Shown here: positions 18,011-25,459 of the stretch, piece by piece | Layout of the letters: each line of letters begins with the position of its first letter | Numbering within the stretch: the first letter of the stretch is position 1 | Assembly (NCBI GenBank): GCA_012719125.1 | Contig: JAAYAY010000061.1 | Span: forward strand, 80,872 to 144,871 | DNA length: 64,000 nt | Reading direction: 5' to 3' | Origin: Planctomycetaceae bacterium | GTDB lineage: Bacteria > Planctomycetota > Planctomycetia > Pirellulales > Thermoguttaceae | Translations under genes and position numbers: made by a program | Notes under the pieces: model-generated | What the model was told of the DNA's origin: nothing | Seen by the model: only the letters and a program-made list of their open reading frames with translations | The model's database searches: none

Positions 18011-18655
18011 CTACGGGGTTTTCTGGACGGTGAGGTACATGAGTTCGTCGAGGCGCCGGCGGCGATGGCTGCTGAGGATCTGGTAGGTGCTGCCGTTGGT
18101 TGCGCGGACGCGGCAGGTGGCATCCATCTCGATCTCTTCGGCCAGGTAGACGTGAAACCGGTCGACGGTTGCCGTTCGTTCGTCGGAGGCTTTCAGCCTC
18201 GTGCTGGCCGGCTGAATCCTGGCCGGAATGGCAGTGCGCCAGGGTTGCCAGGTGAGTTGCTCGGCGCCGGCGTCGGTTTTGGTGATGACGGCCTTGTCGA
18301 TGTCGACGGTCGTATCCAGGCCGTAGGCGACGACCAGGTTGCGGCAGACGCAGTGCCAGCGGCTGCCGAAGGTCGCAGGGCGAACGCCCAGGACGGTCCA
18401 GTGGGCATCGTTTTGGTCGACAAGGACGTCGCCCGGCAGAGGCGTTTCGGCGAGCGCGGCAACCGGCAGGTGCCAGACGAAGTCGCAGGCCGTGTGGCGT
18501 CCGTCGGAGTCGACCGTATCGCGGCGGAGGACGGCTCGGCGGAGCGCCTGCGGAATCTCGATCGACAGGCTGGTGCCGGGGCGGGTCAAGGTCACCTGGC
18601 TGAGGCCGTCGGCAACGGTGGTGAAGTCATTTGCGGGATCGAAGTCAGGGGGCAT
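18011..18655 (-). CDS. Head-closure/head-tail-adaptor-like protein
   Basis: A 214-residue beta-rich protein. Two segments look like repeats of the small barrel found in SPP1 gp16-type head-closure proteins. The first is GDVLVDQNDAHWTVLGVR near residues 75-92; the second is CRVRATNGSTYQILSSHRR near 178-196, which ends in RRLDELMYLTV. In phages these seal the connector below the portal. The assignment rests on this pattern and on its place between capsid-like and tail-terminator-like genes. A GTTGTC leader and heptamer repeats precede its ATG. Confidence 0.5.
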   Translation of the reverse strand: MPPDFDPANDFTTVADGLSQVTLTRPGTSLSIEIPQALRRAVLRRDTVDSDGRHTACDFVWHLPVAALAETPLPGDVLVDQNDAHWTVLGVRPATFGSRWHCVCRNLVVAYGLDTTVDIDKAVITKTDAGAEQLTWQPWRTAIPARIQPASTRLKASDERTATVDRFHVYLAEEIEMDATCRVRATNGSTYQILSSHRRRRLDELMYLTVQKTP

Positions 18656-18666
18656 GGGAGGGTTGT

Positions 18667-18698
18667 CGGGGTTCGGGGTACAGGGTTCAGGGTTCAGG
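18667..18698. repeat. GGGTTC(A/G) heptamer repeats, copy 3
   Basis: G-runs separated by TTCG, TACA and TTCA lie upstream of the head-closure-like gene, after the shared GTTGTC spacer. Confidence 0.75.
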
Positions 18699-18733
18699 AG
18701 GATGGGGGACTCATTCGTCGTTGGGATCCATAT

Positions 18734-18949
18734 TCATGTCATTGCTTGGGAGCGGACTTCGACCGGCTGCTGGCCGGCCAGTTTGCGATCGCACCAATCG
18801 ACGGTTTGTCGCAGCCGGTGGAGGTAGGCGTTCCACGAAACCGACTGGCCGTCGATCGTGTACGACGGTTTCGGATTGGCCGTGATTTCGGCGATCGAAG
18901 CCAGGGCTTGGCTCTTGATCGTTTGGAGCTGTTCGAGGTCGGTAGGCAT
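18734..18949 (-). CDS. Small protein of the phage-type block
   Basis: A 71-residue, probably all-helical protein (DLEQLQTIKSQALASIAEIT, then SVSWNAYLHRLRQTVDWCDRK). The two-helix form with a W-x2-Y and W-C pair recalls small accessory head proteins, but I cannot name a family. It lies between the capsid-like and head-closure-like genes on the same strand. It is short but has clear protein-like composition and the same leader (GACAACTCCC before ATG) as its neighbours, so I consider it real. Confidence 0.6.
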   Translation of the reverse strand: MPTDLEQLQTIKSQALASIAEITANPKPSYTIDGQSVSWNAYLHRLRQTVDWCDRKLAGQQPVEVRSQAMT

Positions 18950-18958
18950 GGGAGTTGT

Positions 18959-18983
18959 CGGGGTTCGGGGGTCGGGGTTCAGG
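18959..18983. repeat. GGGTTC(A/G) heptamer repeats, copy 4
   Basis: GGGGTTCGGGGGTCGGGGTTC lies just upstream of the 71-residue gene and right after the GTTGTC spacer. It has four G-runs. Confidence 0.7.
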
Positions 18984-19037
18984 AAGTTGGAGTTCAGGCT
19001 TCAGCCTGCAAAACACTCACGCGACCAGAACTCAGGT

Positions 19038-19070
19038 ATCAGCCCGACTGCTGTGTGCAGTCGGGCTGAT
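19038..19070. terminator. Perfect 14-bp hairpin after the capsid-like gene
   Basis: ATCAGCCCGACTGC (19038-19051) pairs exactly with GCAGTCGGGCTGAT (19057-19070) around TGTGT. It lies downstream of the leftward capsid-like gene. There is no T-tract on either side, so it may stabilise the capsid mRNA end or partly terminate transcription. Confidence 0.5.
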
Positions 19071-19097
19071 GGTTTGGTTATGGGGTCGCGGGTTTCC

Positions 19098-19158
19098 GAC
19101 GCGTAGTCTGTCACAAGGGGCAACAGGTCCGAGTCTGGGACAGACTCGGCTACGCGTC
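19098..19158. repeat. 61-bp nested inverted repeat touching the capsid-gene stop codon
   Basis: The outer arms are GACGCGTAG (19098-19106) and CTACGCGTC (19150-19158). Inside, CCGAGTCTG-GGA-CAGACTCGG (19129-19149) is a perfect hairpin. The right arm includes two bases of the capsid-like gene's stop codon (19157-19159). It looks like a small mobile repeat rather than a normal terminator. Confidence 0.6.
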
Positions 19159-20329
19159 AGAACTCGCTTCCGGTGCTGCGGACCACGTAACGAGGATTGA
19201 TCACCGCGGCGGCGCCGCGTTCGCTTGCCTTGAAGCGGACGAAGATATCCTGGTTGAACTCGGCCTCGCTTCCGGTCGGCGATTGAGTGACGGTGATCGG
19301 CCAGTTCTCCATGTAAGCGAAAGCCTTCTTGAAGTCGCCGATGAACCACCACTTCTTTGCGTTGCCGGTCGTCTCGCCGGAAGCAACGATGCGGCGGTAG
19401 GCCAGCCGGCTGTCGACCACCTTGTAGCGGGCGAGCGGATTGGCCGAGACGGTGGTCGTGGCCGAGCCGGTCGCCGTGTAGGTGATTTCGCGGGCGTGGA
19501 AGACGCGAAAGGCCGCGTGGCGGCCGGCCGGCATCACCAGGACGGTGTTGGGCTGAACGAGAACCGGCTCGTTCGTATTCGGGTCGAGAATCTCGGCGAA
19601 GAGCTGCTCGGCGGCGTCGACGCTGGTCCAGTCGACGAGTTCGTTGTCGGCGAGGGTGTTCCGCCAGGGGCTGGCCGTCTGATAGGTATCGTAGGCCGTG
19701 CCCTTCCAGCGATAGTTGTTGGTCTTGCCGATGACCAGATCGATGAGCCGCTTCTCCTTGCTGAGGCCGAGGATCTCGCCGACCTCGGCGGCCCGGCTGA
19801 GGACGAGATGGGTCCGGTCGAAGAAGATCGCCTCCTTGGTGACCGGAACAATCAGGCCGCGTTTGGTGGTCGAGGGGGTTTCGATGTAGTCTTCGCCGAA
19901 TCCGACATGCGGGTAGGGCATGCCGGGTGCGACTTCGGTTGCTTCGTCGCCGATTCCGGCGGCGCCGGGGATCTTCTCGCCGTCGAGTCGCGTGGGGATG
20001 GTGTCGACGAGTTTCGAGACGACGAACGCTTCCTGAGTGTAGGAATCGAGGATCTTGGCGTAGATCACCTGTCCGGCAACGTTGAGGAAGGCGGTCACGT
20101 CGACGCCATCGGCGGCTTCGCGGACGCTGACGCTGCCGGAGTTACGCGGGTCGAGCATTCGGATCCACTCGTGGCCGTCGGGGATGAGGCCCTCGGCCAG
20201 GTCGCGGAGGCTGAAGTCTTCGGGGTGGAGATCGCCCTCCGCGAGGGCCTCGGAGAGATGCTCGACGGTCTTCTTGGGGCCGTCGAGTTCGTAGCGGCGG
20301 CGGAGTTCGCGGTAGTTGAGGTTGGGCAT
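19157..20329 (-). CDS. Major-capsid-like protein (HK97-type, inferred)
   Basis: About 390 residues from the ATG at 20329, which has AAGGA seven bases upstream; frames further upstream run into repeat DNA. The N-terminus is helical and charged (NYRELRRRYELDGPKKTVEH), like a scaffold-type extension. The body then has EDYIETPSTTKRGLIVPVTK and ILGLSKEKRLIDLVIG with a long beta-rich C-terminal half (VLVMPAGRHAAFRVFHAREI, WWFIGDFKKAFAYMENWPIT). This is the pattern of HK97-fold capsid proteins of siphophages and gene transfer agents. A decoration-like gene lies upstream and head-tail genes downstream, which supports the call. No portal, protease or terminase accompanies it. Confidence 0.6.
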   Translation of the reverse strand: MPNLNYRELRRRYELDGPKKTVEHLSEALAEGDLHPEDFSLRDLAEGLIPDGHEWIRMLDPRNSGSVSVREAADGVDVTAFLNVAGQVIYAKILDSYTQEAFVVSKLVDTIPTRLDGEKIPGAAGIGDEATEVAPGMPYPHVGFGEDYIETPSTTKRGLIVPVTKEAIFFDRTHLVLSRAAEVGEILGLSKEKRLIDLVIGKTNNYRWKGTAYDTYQTASPWRNTLADNELVDWTSVDAAEQLFAEILDPNTNEPVLVQPNTVLVMPAGRHAAFRVFHAREITYTATGSATTTVSANPLARYKVVDSRLAYRRIVASGETTGNAKKWWFIGDFKKAFAYMENWPITVTQSPTGSEAEFNQDIFVRFKASERGAAAVINPRYVVRSTGSEF

Positions 20330-20437
20330 GGGGATGTCCTTGGTAGTGTGAGGGTGGAAGTGGGAAGTTGGAAACAGGAGGTGTGATAGTCGCTGGGGTT
20401 GCCCCGGGGCTTGGATCACGATGAGTTGGGATACAGG

Positions 20438-20518
20438 CACTGCTAACAAGTAAGCAGTGGCACACCATTGGACAGTGGGAAGTCTTTGTCCTCGCTTACG
20501 CTTCGGGTTGGTGTTGTC
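20438..20518. repeat. Intergenic repeat DNA before the capsid-like gene
   Basis: CACTGCT and AGCAGTG (20438-20444, 20453-20459) form a hairpin. Further on, CCTCGCTTACGCTTCGGGTT at about 20490-20510 is a motif I associate with planctomycete dispersed repeats. The stretch fills most of the gap between the decoration-like and capsid-like genes and shows no gene. Confidence 0.45.
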
Positions 20519-20978
20519 AGATGCCGCCGGTCATGACGGTGGAGCGGATGTCGACAAGGACATTGGTGGCGGCGACGGGTGCGCGGCGGGCGACGCGGGC
20601 GATGGCCTGATCGGCTGCCGCGACCTTGGCGATCTGTTGGTCTTCGAGGGCGGTTCCGCCGGCGGCTTCGTCGACGCCCACCAGGTCGCCCAGTTCGTAG
20701 GTGCTGCTCGGGCAGTCGAACTCGAACACTCCGGTGGTGGCCACGCGGATCGGATCGGTGTCGCCGGCGCGGCTGCGCTGCATGGCGACGCCCAGGAAGT
20801 TGTCGGCAAAGAGCGACTGGTTGCCGGTTTCGGTGCCCTGGTCGGCCTGCGACGAGGCCGGTTTGGCGTCGTCGGCATCGAGATAGACCAGGTCGCCGAT
20901 CTCGATCGCTGTGGCCGAATCGACGGCCGCGATCACGGGGTTGGTGTCGCCGTAGCGCCAACGCATTTTGTCGGTCAT
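20517..20978 (-). CDS. DUF2190-like capsid decoration protein
   Basis: A 153-residue beta-rich protein. The opening WRYGDTNPVIAAVDSATAIE and IGDLVYLDADD, followed by NFLGVAMQRSRAGDT and IRVATTGVFEFDC, matches the pattern of small capsid cement proteins of the DUF2190 type (EIGDLV, then FLGVA, then a V-x2-G-x2-E strand). Such proteins sit on the capsid surface and stabilise it. It is directly upstream of the capsid-like gene, the usual place. The ATG follows AAGGAG on the coding strand. Confidence 0.6.
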   Translation of the reverse strand: MTDKMRWRYGDTNPVIAAVDSATAIEIGDLVYLDADDAKPASSQADQGTETGNQSLFADNFLGVAMQRSRAGDTDPIRVATTGVFEFDCPSSTYELGDLVGVDEAAGGTALEDQQIAKVAAADQAIARVARRAPVAATNVLVDIRSTVMTGGI

Positions 20979-21009
20979 GAGAAGACTCCTTATTGAGGGG
21001 GAAGGGGTT

Positions 21010-21040
21010 GGGGTTCAGGGTTCAGGGTTCAGGGGTCAGG
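21010..21040. repeat. GGGTTCA heptamer repeats, copy 5
   Basis: GGGTTCA repeats in a row with added GGGG runs give about six G-runs. They lie just upstream of the decoration-like gene and overlap the last codon region of the small gene at 21036. Confidence 0.8.
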
Positions 21041-21206
21041 AGATGGAGCGGACGAAGGCTTTGACGTCGTGGGGTTGCTGGAGGTGGACGTGCGTTTGCT
21101 CGCGGCTTGTGGGGCGGGCGGCGCGTTCGGAGCCGAGGATGTCGCGGACCAGTTTGATTCGCTCGCGAATCAAGCGGCGGATGGAGGTCTCATCCTCGGC
21201 ACTCAT
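21036..21206 (-). CDS. Small hypothetical protein at the head of the phage-type block
   Basis: About 56 residues from ATG at 21206 (an in-frame GTG at 21239 would add 11). It is helical and charged: SAEDETSIRRLIRERIKLVR, then DILGSERAARP. No family is recognised. Its start overlaps the end of the short gene at 21190-21318, so the two may be coupled or may be parts of one broken gene. Composition suggests coding, but the length keeps confidence low. Confidence 0.4.
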   Translation of the reverse strand: MSAEDETSIRRLIRERIKLVRDILGSERAARPTSREQTHVHLQQPHDVKAFVRSIS

Positions 21207-21318
21207 CAGCGATTCGACGAATGCCCAGGATCTTGACACCGCGGATGACCCCGCGTTGCCGATCCACCTGGATCGGCTGTCCGCGGGAGTCGACGTACTC
21301 TTGAAGCGTTTCGTTCAT
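21190..21318 (-). pseudogene. Truncated head-protease/scaffold-like N-terminus (remnant)
   Basis: A 42-residue frame starting at ATG 21318. The opening NETLQEYVDSRGQPIQVDRQ, then RGVIRGVKILG, looks like the first 30 residues of a phage prohead-protease or scaffold gene, a position that fits upstream of a decoration and capsid gene. After about 33 residues it diverges and stops. I read it as the stump of a deleted gene. It could also be a genuine small protein. Confidence 0.4.
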
Positions 21319-21348
21319 GTCGATTTCCTCGTACAAATGGCGACCAAC

Positions 21349-21390
21349 AAAAAAAGCCCATCGGAGAACCACGATGGTTCTCGGATGGGC
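21349..21390 (-). terminator. Rho-independent terminator (leftward)
   Basis: GCCCATCGGAGAACC (21356-21370) and GGTTCTCGGATGGGC (21376-21390) form a 15-bp stem with one mismatch and a 5-base loop. On the minus strand it is followed by seven T (the A-run at 21349-21355). It ends leftward transcription from the DUF2292-like gene and insulates the phage-type block from upstream promoters. Confidence 0.85.
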
Positions 21391-21553
21391 TCATCTTCAG
21401 TACTCGCCGTCGTCGGCGGGCCTGGTCCGATACCGCTTTAGTATCCTAGTTCGGAACTTGTGCGCATAATGCGCGCATGTCCTTGTGAAGGTTGGATTGC
21501 GGGCTTGCCCCGCTCTGGTGTCTTAGTTCGGGACTTGCGAACTCAGCGCCGAC

Positions 21554-21736
21554 TCAGCGTTCCAGTTGTTCGACTTTTCGGCGGATGTGTTGGATGGTGC
21601 CGTCCTGGACGGTCAGTTCGAGGGCCGCGGTTCCGTGGAATCCCTCTTTGAGGACTCCCGCGAGGATCTCGGCCATCGCCGCGCGGATCTGCTCCATTTT
21701 CTCTGAGTTGGTTGGACGAGGAATGGCGGATCGCAT
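21554..21736 (-). CDS. DUF2292-like small protein
   Basis: A 60-residue protein. The C-terminal half, HGTAALELTVQDGTIQHIRR, fits the DUF2292 (YezD-like) pattern: G-x2-x-L-x4-QDG-x-I-x-x-I-x-R. The function of this family is unknown. The start at 21736 is chosen because GGAGG lies seven bases upstream on the coding strand. It has its own promoter-like sequence upstream and a clean terminator downstream, so it is a one-gene transcript and not part of the capsid block. Confidence 0.65.
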   Translation of the reverse strand: MRSAIPRPTNSEKMEQIRAAMAEILAGVLKEGFHGTAALELTVQDGTIQHIRRKVEQLER

Positions 21737-21787
21737 GGATCACCCTCCAAGCACGGGCTGAATTCGATCTCTTACTTCAACGGCCTC

Positions 21788-21815
21788 AGCATACCAAAAA
21801 GCGGAAAAAACTCAA
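21788..21815 (-). promoter_or_regulatory. Promoter for the DUF2292-like gene
   Basis: On the minus strand, TTGAGT (21815-21810) and TATGCT (21793-21788) are separated by 16 bases within a strikingly AT-rich stretch (about 21780-21860). It lies some 50 bases before the gene start. The rest of the gap to 22101 shows no gene. Confidence 0.45.
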
Positions 21816-22100
21816 TACATAATTTGAACATTTGTACACTTTTTTGAAAAATACTTGAGTTCCCTAAGCGGGGGGGATGTCGATGGGCCCGGTTTGAGAC
21901 GAACCGCGGATTTCGCGGATTGCCACGGATTAAGAAGATTACGAGGAGCCCGGGGTGATCAAGACGCGCACCGAGGGTTACCTGCGCGTCGAGTGGGCAG
22001 TAGATGTGGACACACCCGTACTCTTCTCGCAAAGGTGCGACATGATTCATGTTCAAACACGCGTCAGGCGGATGAACCCTCCCGAATCATGCAAGTCGGC

Positions 22101-23639
22101 TCAACGAAGACATTCGGTCAGAACCTGAACGGTTCGGCGGATCTGATCTTCCGTGTGATTGGCGGTGATGAAGAATCGCAGTCGCGAGGCCTTTTCGGGG
22201 ACGGCCGGGTAGAGGATCGACTGGGCGTCGATGCCTCGGCGGAGCAACTCGTGCGAAACTCGCACGCACTTCATCGAGTCGCCGAGGATGACTGGGACGA
22301 CGGGCGTATCCTTGCTGTTGCCGATATTGAAACCGGCGTCGACGGCCAGTTTCGCGAAGAGGTTTGAGCGCTCCCGCAATCGAGCGACGCGTTGGGGTTC
22401 TTCCTTGAGGAGCCGAAGGCTCTCCAGGGCCGCGGCGGCGTTGGCGGGCGAGCAGGCCGTGGCGAATACGAAGGCCGGGGTCGTGTACTTGAGGTATTGG
22501 ACGAGGATCGAACGGCCGGCGAGATAGCCGCCGCCGCTTCCAAGCGCCTTGCTGATGGTTCCCATCCAAAAATCGCCGTCGGCCGGATCGACGCCGAAAT
22601 GTTCGCAGATGCCCCGACCCGTTTCGCCCAAGACGCCGATGGAATGGGCTTCATCGACATAGAGCAGGGCTTGATGGCGTTTCTTGACGTCGACGAACCG
22701 GGGCAGGTCCGGGAAGTCGCCGTCCATGCTGTAGACGCCTTCGATGGCCACGACGACGCGGCGGTATTTGCCGCGGACGTCGCTGAGAAGTTTGTCGAGG
22801 AATGCGAAGTCGTTGTGGGGGAAGGGGCGTTTGCCCGCTTTCGACAGGAGCGAGCCCTGAACGATGCTGTTGTGCGCCAGTTCGTCGTAGAGGATCAGAT
22901 CTTCGTCGCCGAAGAGGTGCCCCAGCAGCGAGGCATTGGTGCCGAATCCGCTGGGGAAGACTGCGGCCGCTTCCGTTCCGGTGAACTGCGCGATTTCCTC
23001 GTCCAATTCCTGGAGGATGGTTCCGTCGCCGCCCACGAGGCGGCTGGCCGACGCGCTGGTACCGAAGCGGTCGATGGCGGCCTTGGCCGCGGCGACGACC
23101 CGAGGGTCGGTCGCCATGCCGAGGTAGTCGAAGCTCGTGTAGGTGATCGACTCGCGGCCGGCGATGGTGACGCAGGATCCGGCAACGCGTTCCTTCACCC
23201 GGAAAAACGGACTTTGGAAGCCGGCGGCAGCGGCAGCGGCGAGCCGCTGCTGGAGGCCGACGCACTCGGGAAATCGGGCGACGTCGCTCACTTCCGGCGA
23301 GATGACCTGCGGAGGAACCTCCGTCGAGGTTGAGAGAACAGCCGTTGCAGGTTTCGCGGGCGCGACGGCGACGTCCATCTGTTCGGCGATGCAGTTAACG
23401 AGATCCCGGCAGGTTTCGAGATCGAGGAGCGTGTCTTCCGAGAAGCGGATGGAGAACGTTTCTTCCATTCGATTGACGACCTCCATTCGCGTCAGCGAAT
23501 CGAGGCCGAGGTCGAAAAGAGACGTATCCAAAGTGAGTTCGGAATCGAGCCCGCCCGGAACCAGAGCACGCACCTGCTCATAGACAGCCTCGGCAATCGA
23601 GTCCTGGTCCAACACCCCACTTTCAGGTCGGATTTGCAT
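22101..23639 (-). CDS. Acyl carrier protein / alpha-oxoamine synthase fusion
   Basis: A 512-residue fusion. Residues 1-80 are an acyl carrier domain with the phosphopantetheine motif LGLDSLTR and attachment Ser48. After a Pro/Ala/Thr linker, residues about 110-512 are a PLP-dependent alpha-oxoamine synthase (BioF/Kbl/SPT type), with YLGMATDPRV, SGFGTNASLLGHL, YVDEAHSIGVLG and the Schiff-base Lys at about residue 364 in TISKALGSGGG. Such enzymes join an acyl thioester to an amino acid with loss of CO2. The fused carrier would present the acyl chain; PigH-type synthases of prodigiosin pathways are a known parallel. The start follows GGAGGAACT. It stands alone, divergent from the sulfatase operon. 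Confidence 0.88.
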   Translation of the reverse strand: MQIRPESGVLDQDSIAEAVYEQVRALVPGGLDSELTLDTSLFDLGLDSLTRMEVVNRMEETFSIRFSEDTLLDLETCRDLVNCIAEQMDVAVAPAKPATAVLSTSTEVPPQVISPEVSDVARFPECVGLQQRLAAAAAAGFQSPFFRVKERVAGSCVTIAGRESITYTSFDYLGMATDPRVVAAAKAAIDRFGTSASASRLVGGDGTILQELDEEIAQFTGTEAAAVFPSGFGTNASLLGHLFGDEDLILYDELAHNSIVQGSLLSKAGKRPFPHNDFAFLDKLLSDVRGKYRRVVVAIEGVYSMDGDFPDLPRFVDVKKRHQALLYVDEAHSIGVLGETGRGICEHFGVDPADGDFWMGTISKALGSGGGYLAGRSILVQYLKYTTPAFVFATACSPANAAAALESLRLLKEEPQRVARLRERSNLFAKLAVDAGFNIGNSKDTPVVPVILGDSMKCVRVSHELLRRGIDAQSILYPAVPEKASRLRFFITANHTEDQIRRTVQVLTECLR

Positions 23640-23790
23640 AGTTCCTCCATACCGCAACGAAGTGATGCTTCCGGACTTCCGGTGCCCTCTCCGACAGTCT
23701 GCCCAGAGTGAAAAGATGTGCGCTATCTTACTTTCTTATACGAATAAATGGAACTTTCGCCTAGCACTCCCCCTTTTGTGATTACTCGGC

Positions 23791-23945
23791 GGGGCGCCCC
23801 AGGGGAACTGCAAAGTAGCAGGCACGCTCCGCCGTGCCGTCCGCAGAACTGCCGGAATTCCCGATCTTCCGCGAACGGGGCTCGGAGAGTGCCTGCTACT
23901 TTTCTTGCCACGAGTGGACTTTGCAGTTCCCCTGCGGGGCGCCCC
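23791..23945. repeat. 155-bp inverted-repeat element (MITE-like), copy A
   Basis: GGGGCGCCCC plus AGGGGAACTGCAAAGT at the left pairs with ACTTTGCAGTTCCCCT plus GGGGCGCCCC at the right (about 26 bp, one 2-base gap). Inside, AAGTAGCAGGCAC and GTGCCTGCTACTT give a second inverted pair. It has no coding capacity. A related copy lies at 41684-41857. It fills much of the gap between the divergent synthase and sulfatase genes. Confidence 0.8.
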
Positions 23946-24048
23946 CTATTCTTTGCTTTTAGGGGGTCGAATCGTTATTCTGGTGGAACATCGATCCCCG
24001 TTGTTGGGGTGAGGCAGGCTGGACGAAAACGTACTTGGGAGCTCCACA

Positions 24049-25404
24049 GTGAATCGCAACAACCGGGCCGGCATGACGTTTTTTCTGCTTTCCCCCTTAC
24101 TCCTATTGGCCGGCAATGTGCCGGCTGCCGAGCAGAATGTTCTGTTGTACGTCGTGGACGACCAGGGCTCGACCGACGCCGGGTGCTACGGCAACCCGGC
24201 GATCAAGACGCCCGGGCTCGACGCCCTGGCCGCGGCCGGGACGCGGTTCACCCACGCCTTCTGCACGACGGCCAGTTGCAGCGCCAGCCGGTCGGTGATC
24301 CTCAGCGGACAGTACAACCATGCCAACGGGCAGTATGGGCACCAGCACAGCTATCATCACTTCAGCAGTTTCCAGGAGGTGAAGAGCATGCCGGTGCTGC
24401 TGGCCGAGCGTGGCTATCGCACCGCATCGGCGGGCAAGTACCACGTGGCTCCGGAAGAGGTCTACCATTTTGAGGAATACCTCAACGGCCCCTCGCCCGC
24501 CCAGATGGCCGACAAATGCCGCGATCTGATCGCTGCAGACAGCGACAAGCCGTTCTTCTTGTATTTCTGTACGACGGAACCGCACCGGCCGTTCAAACGC
24601 GAAGGTTCGGATACGTTCGATCCGGCCGACGTGATCGTGCCCCCCTACCTGCCCGACACGCCCGAGTGCCGCGGGGAATTGGCAAAGTATTACGGTTCGG
24701 TGCAACGTGCCGACGCCGGCCTGGTTCGTCTCATCGAAATCCTCAAGGAAACCGGCCATTGGACCGATACGCTCGTCATCTATGTCTCCGACAACGGCAT
24801 TGCTTTCCCGGGCGCGAAGACAACCCTTTACGAGCCGGGGATGCGTCTGCCGTGCGTCGTGCGCAACCCGCGGGCGGCCAAGGTGGGCGTCGTCACCGAT
24901 GCGATGGTCACCTGGGCCGATCTGCTGCCGACCGTGCTGGAATTCGCCGGAGCACCCGCGAAGGGGCTTTCGCTACATGGTCGATCGTTTCTGCCGGTGC
25001 TTGAAACGGAGCACCCCCAAGGATGGGACGAGATCTATGCGTCGCACACGTTCCACGAGATCACGATGTACTACCCCATGAAGGTCGTGCGGGGGCGCAA
25101 GTACAAGCTGATTTGGAACATCGCCCACGGACTCGACTACCCCTTCGCCTCCGATCTGTTCGCCTCGGCCACCTGGCAGGGCGTGCTGGCCAGCGGTTCG
25201 GATACTTACGCCAAACGCAAGATCGACGCCTACCTGCACCGCCCAAAGTTTGAACTCTACGACCTGGAAAGCGACCCCGACGAGGTCGTCAACCTGGCCG
25301 ATTCACCGGAGCGAGCCGAGGTGCTTGCCGAATTGAAGGAGAAGATCAAGGCATTTCAGAAGCGGACCAAAGATCCGTGGATTCTGAAGTGGGAACATGA
25401 ATAG
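24049..25404 (+). CDS. Exported type I (formylglycine) sulfatase
   Basis: A 451-residue arylsulfatase-family protein with a Sec signal peptide (to about residue 27). The metal-binding VVDDQGSTDAGCYG comes early. The active-site signature CSASRSVILSGQ holds Cys77 (to be oxidised to formylglycine) and Arg81. YVSDNG near residue 246 gives further metal ligands. It would desulfate glycans outside the cytoplasm. The FGE-like domains in the kinases of this window lack FGE cysteines and are unlikely to activate it. It begins a five-gene rightward operon. A weak promoter candidate (TTGCTT, 17 bases, TATTCT) lies at 23953-23981. Confidence 0.9.
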   Translation: MNRNNRAGMTFFLLSPLLLLAGNVPAAEQNVLLYVVDDQGSTDAGCYGNPAIKTPGLDALAAAGTRFTHAFCTTASCSASRSVILSGQYNHANGQYGHQHSYHHFSSFQEVKSMPVLLAERGYRTASAGKYHVAPEEVYHFEEYLNGPSPAQMADKCRDLIAADSDKPFFLYFCTTEPHRPFKREGSDTFDPADVIVPPYLPDTPECRGELAKYYGSVQRADAGLVRLIEILKETGHWTDTLVIYVSDNGIAFPGAKTTLYEPGMRLPCVVRNPRAAKVGVVTDAMVTWADLLPTVLEFAGAPAKGLSLHGRSFLPVLETEHPQGWDEIYASHTFHEITMYYPMKVVRGRKYKLIWNIAHGLDYPFASDLFASATWQGVLASGSDTYAKRKIDAYLHRPKFELYDLESDPDEVVNLADSPERAEVLAELKEKIKAFQKRTKDPWILKWEHE

Positions 25405-25459
25405 AGTCAATCTGCCGTAATTCCAGCCATTTTTCACGTCATCATGAAAGGGAATACCC

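Noticed and set aside
16911..21040. CRISPR array suggested by repeated GGGTTC motifs
   Set aside because: Units are 7 bases with no spacers of regular length, and no cas genes are present.
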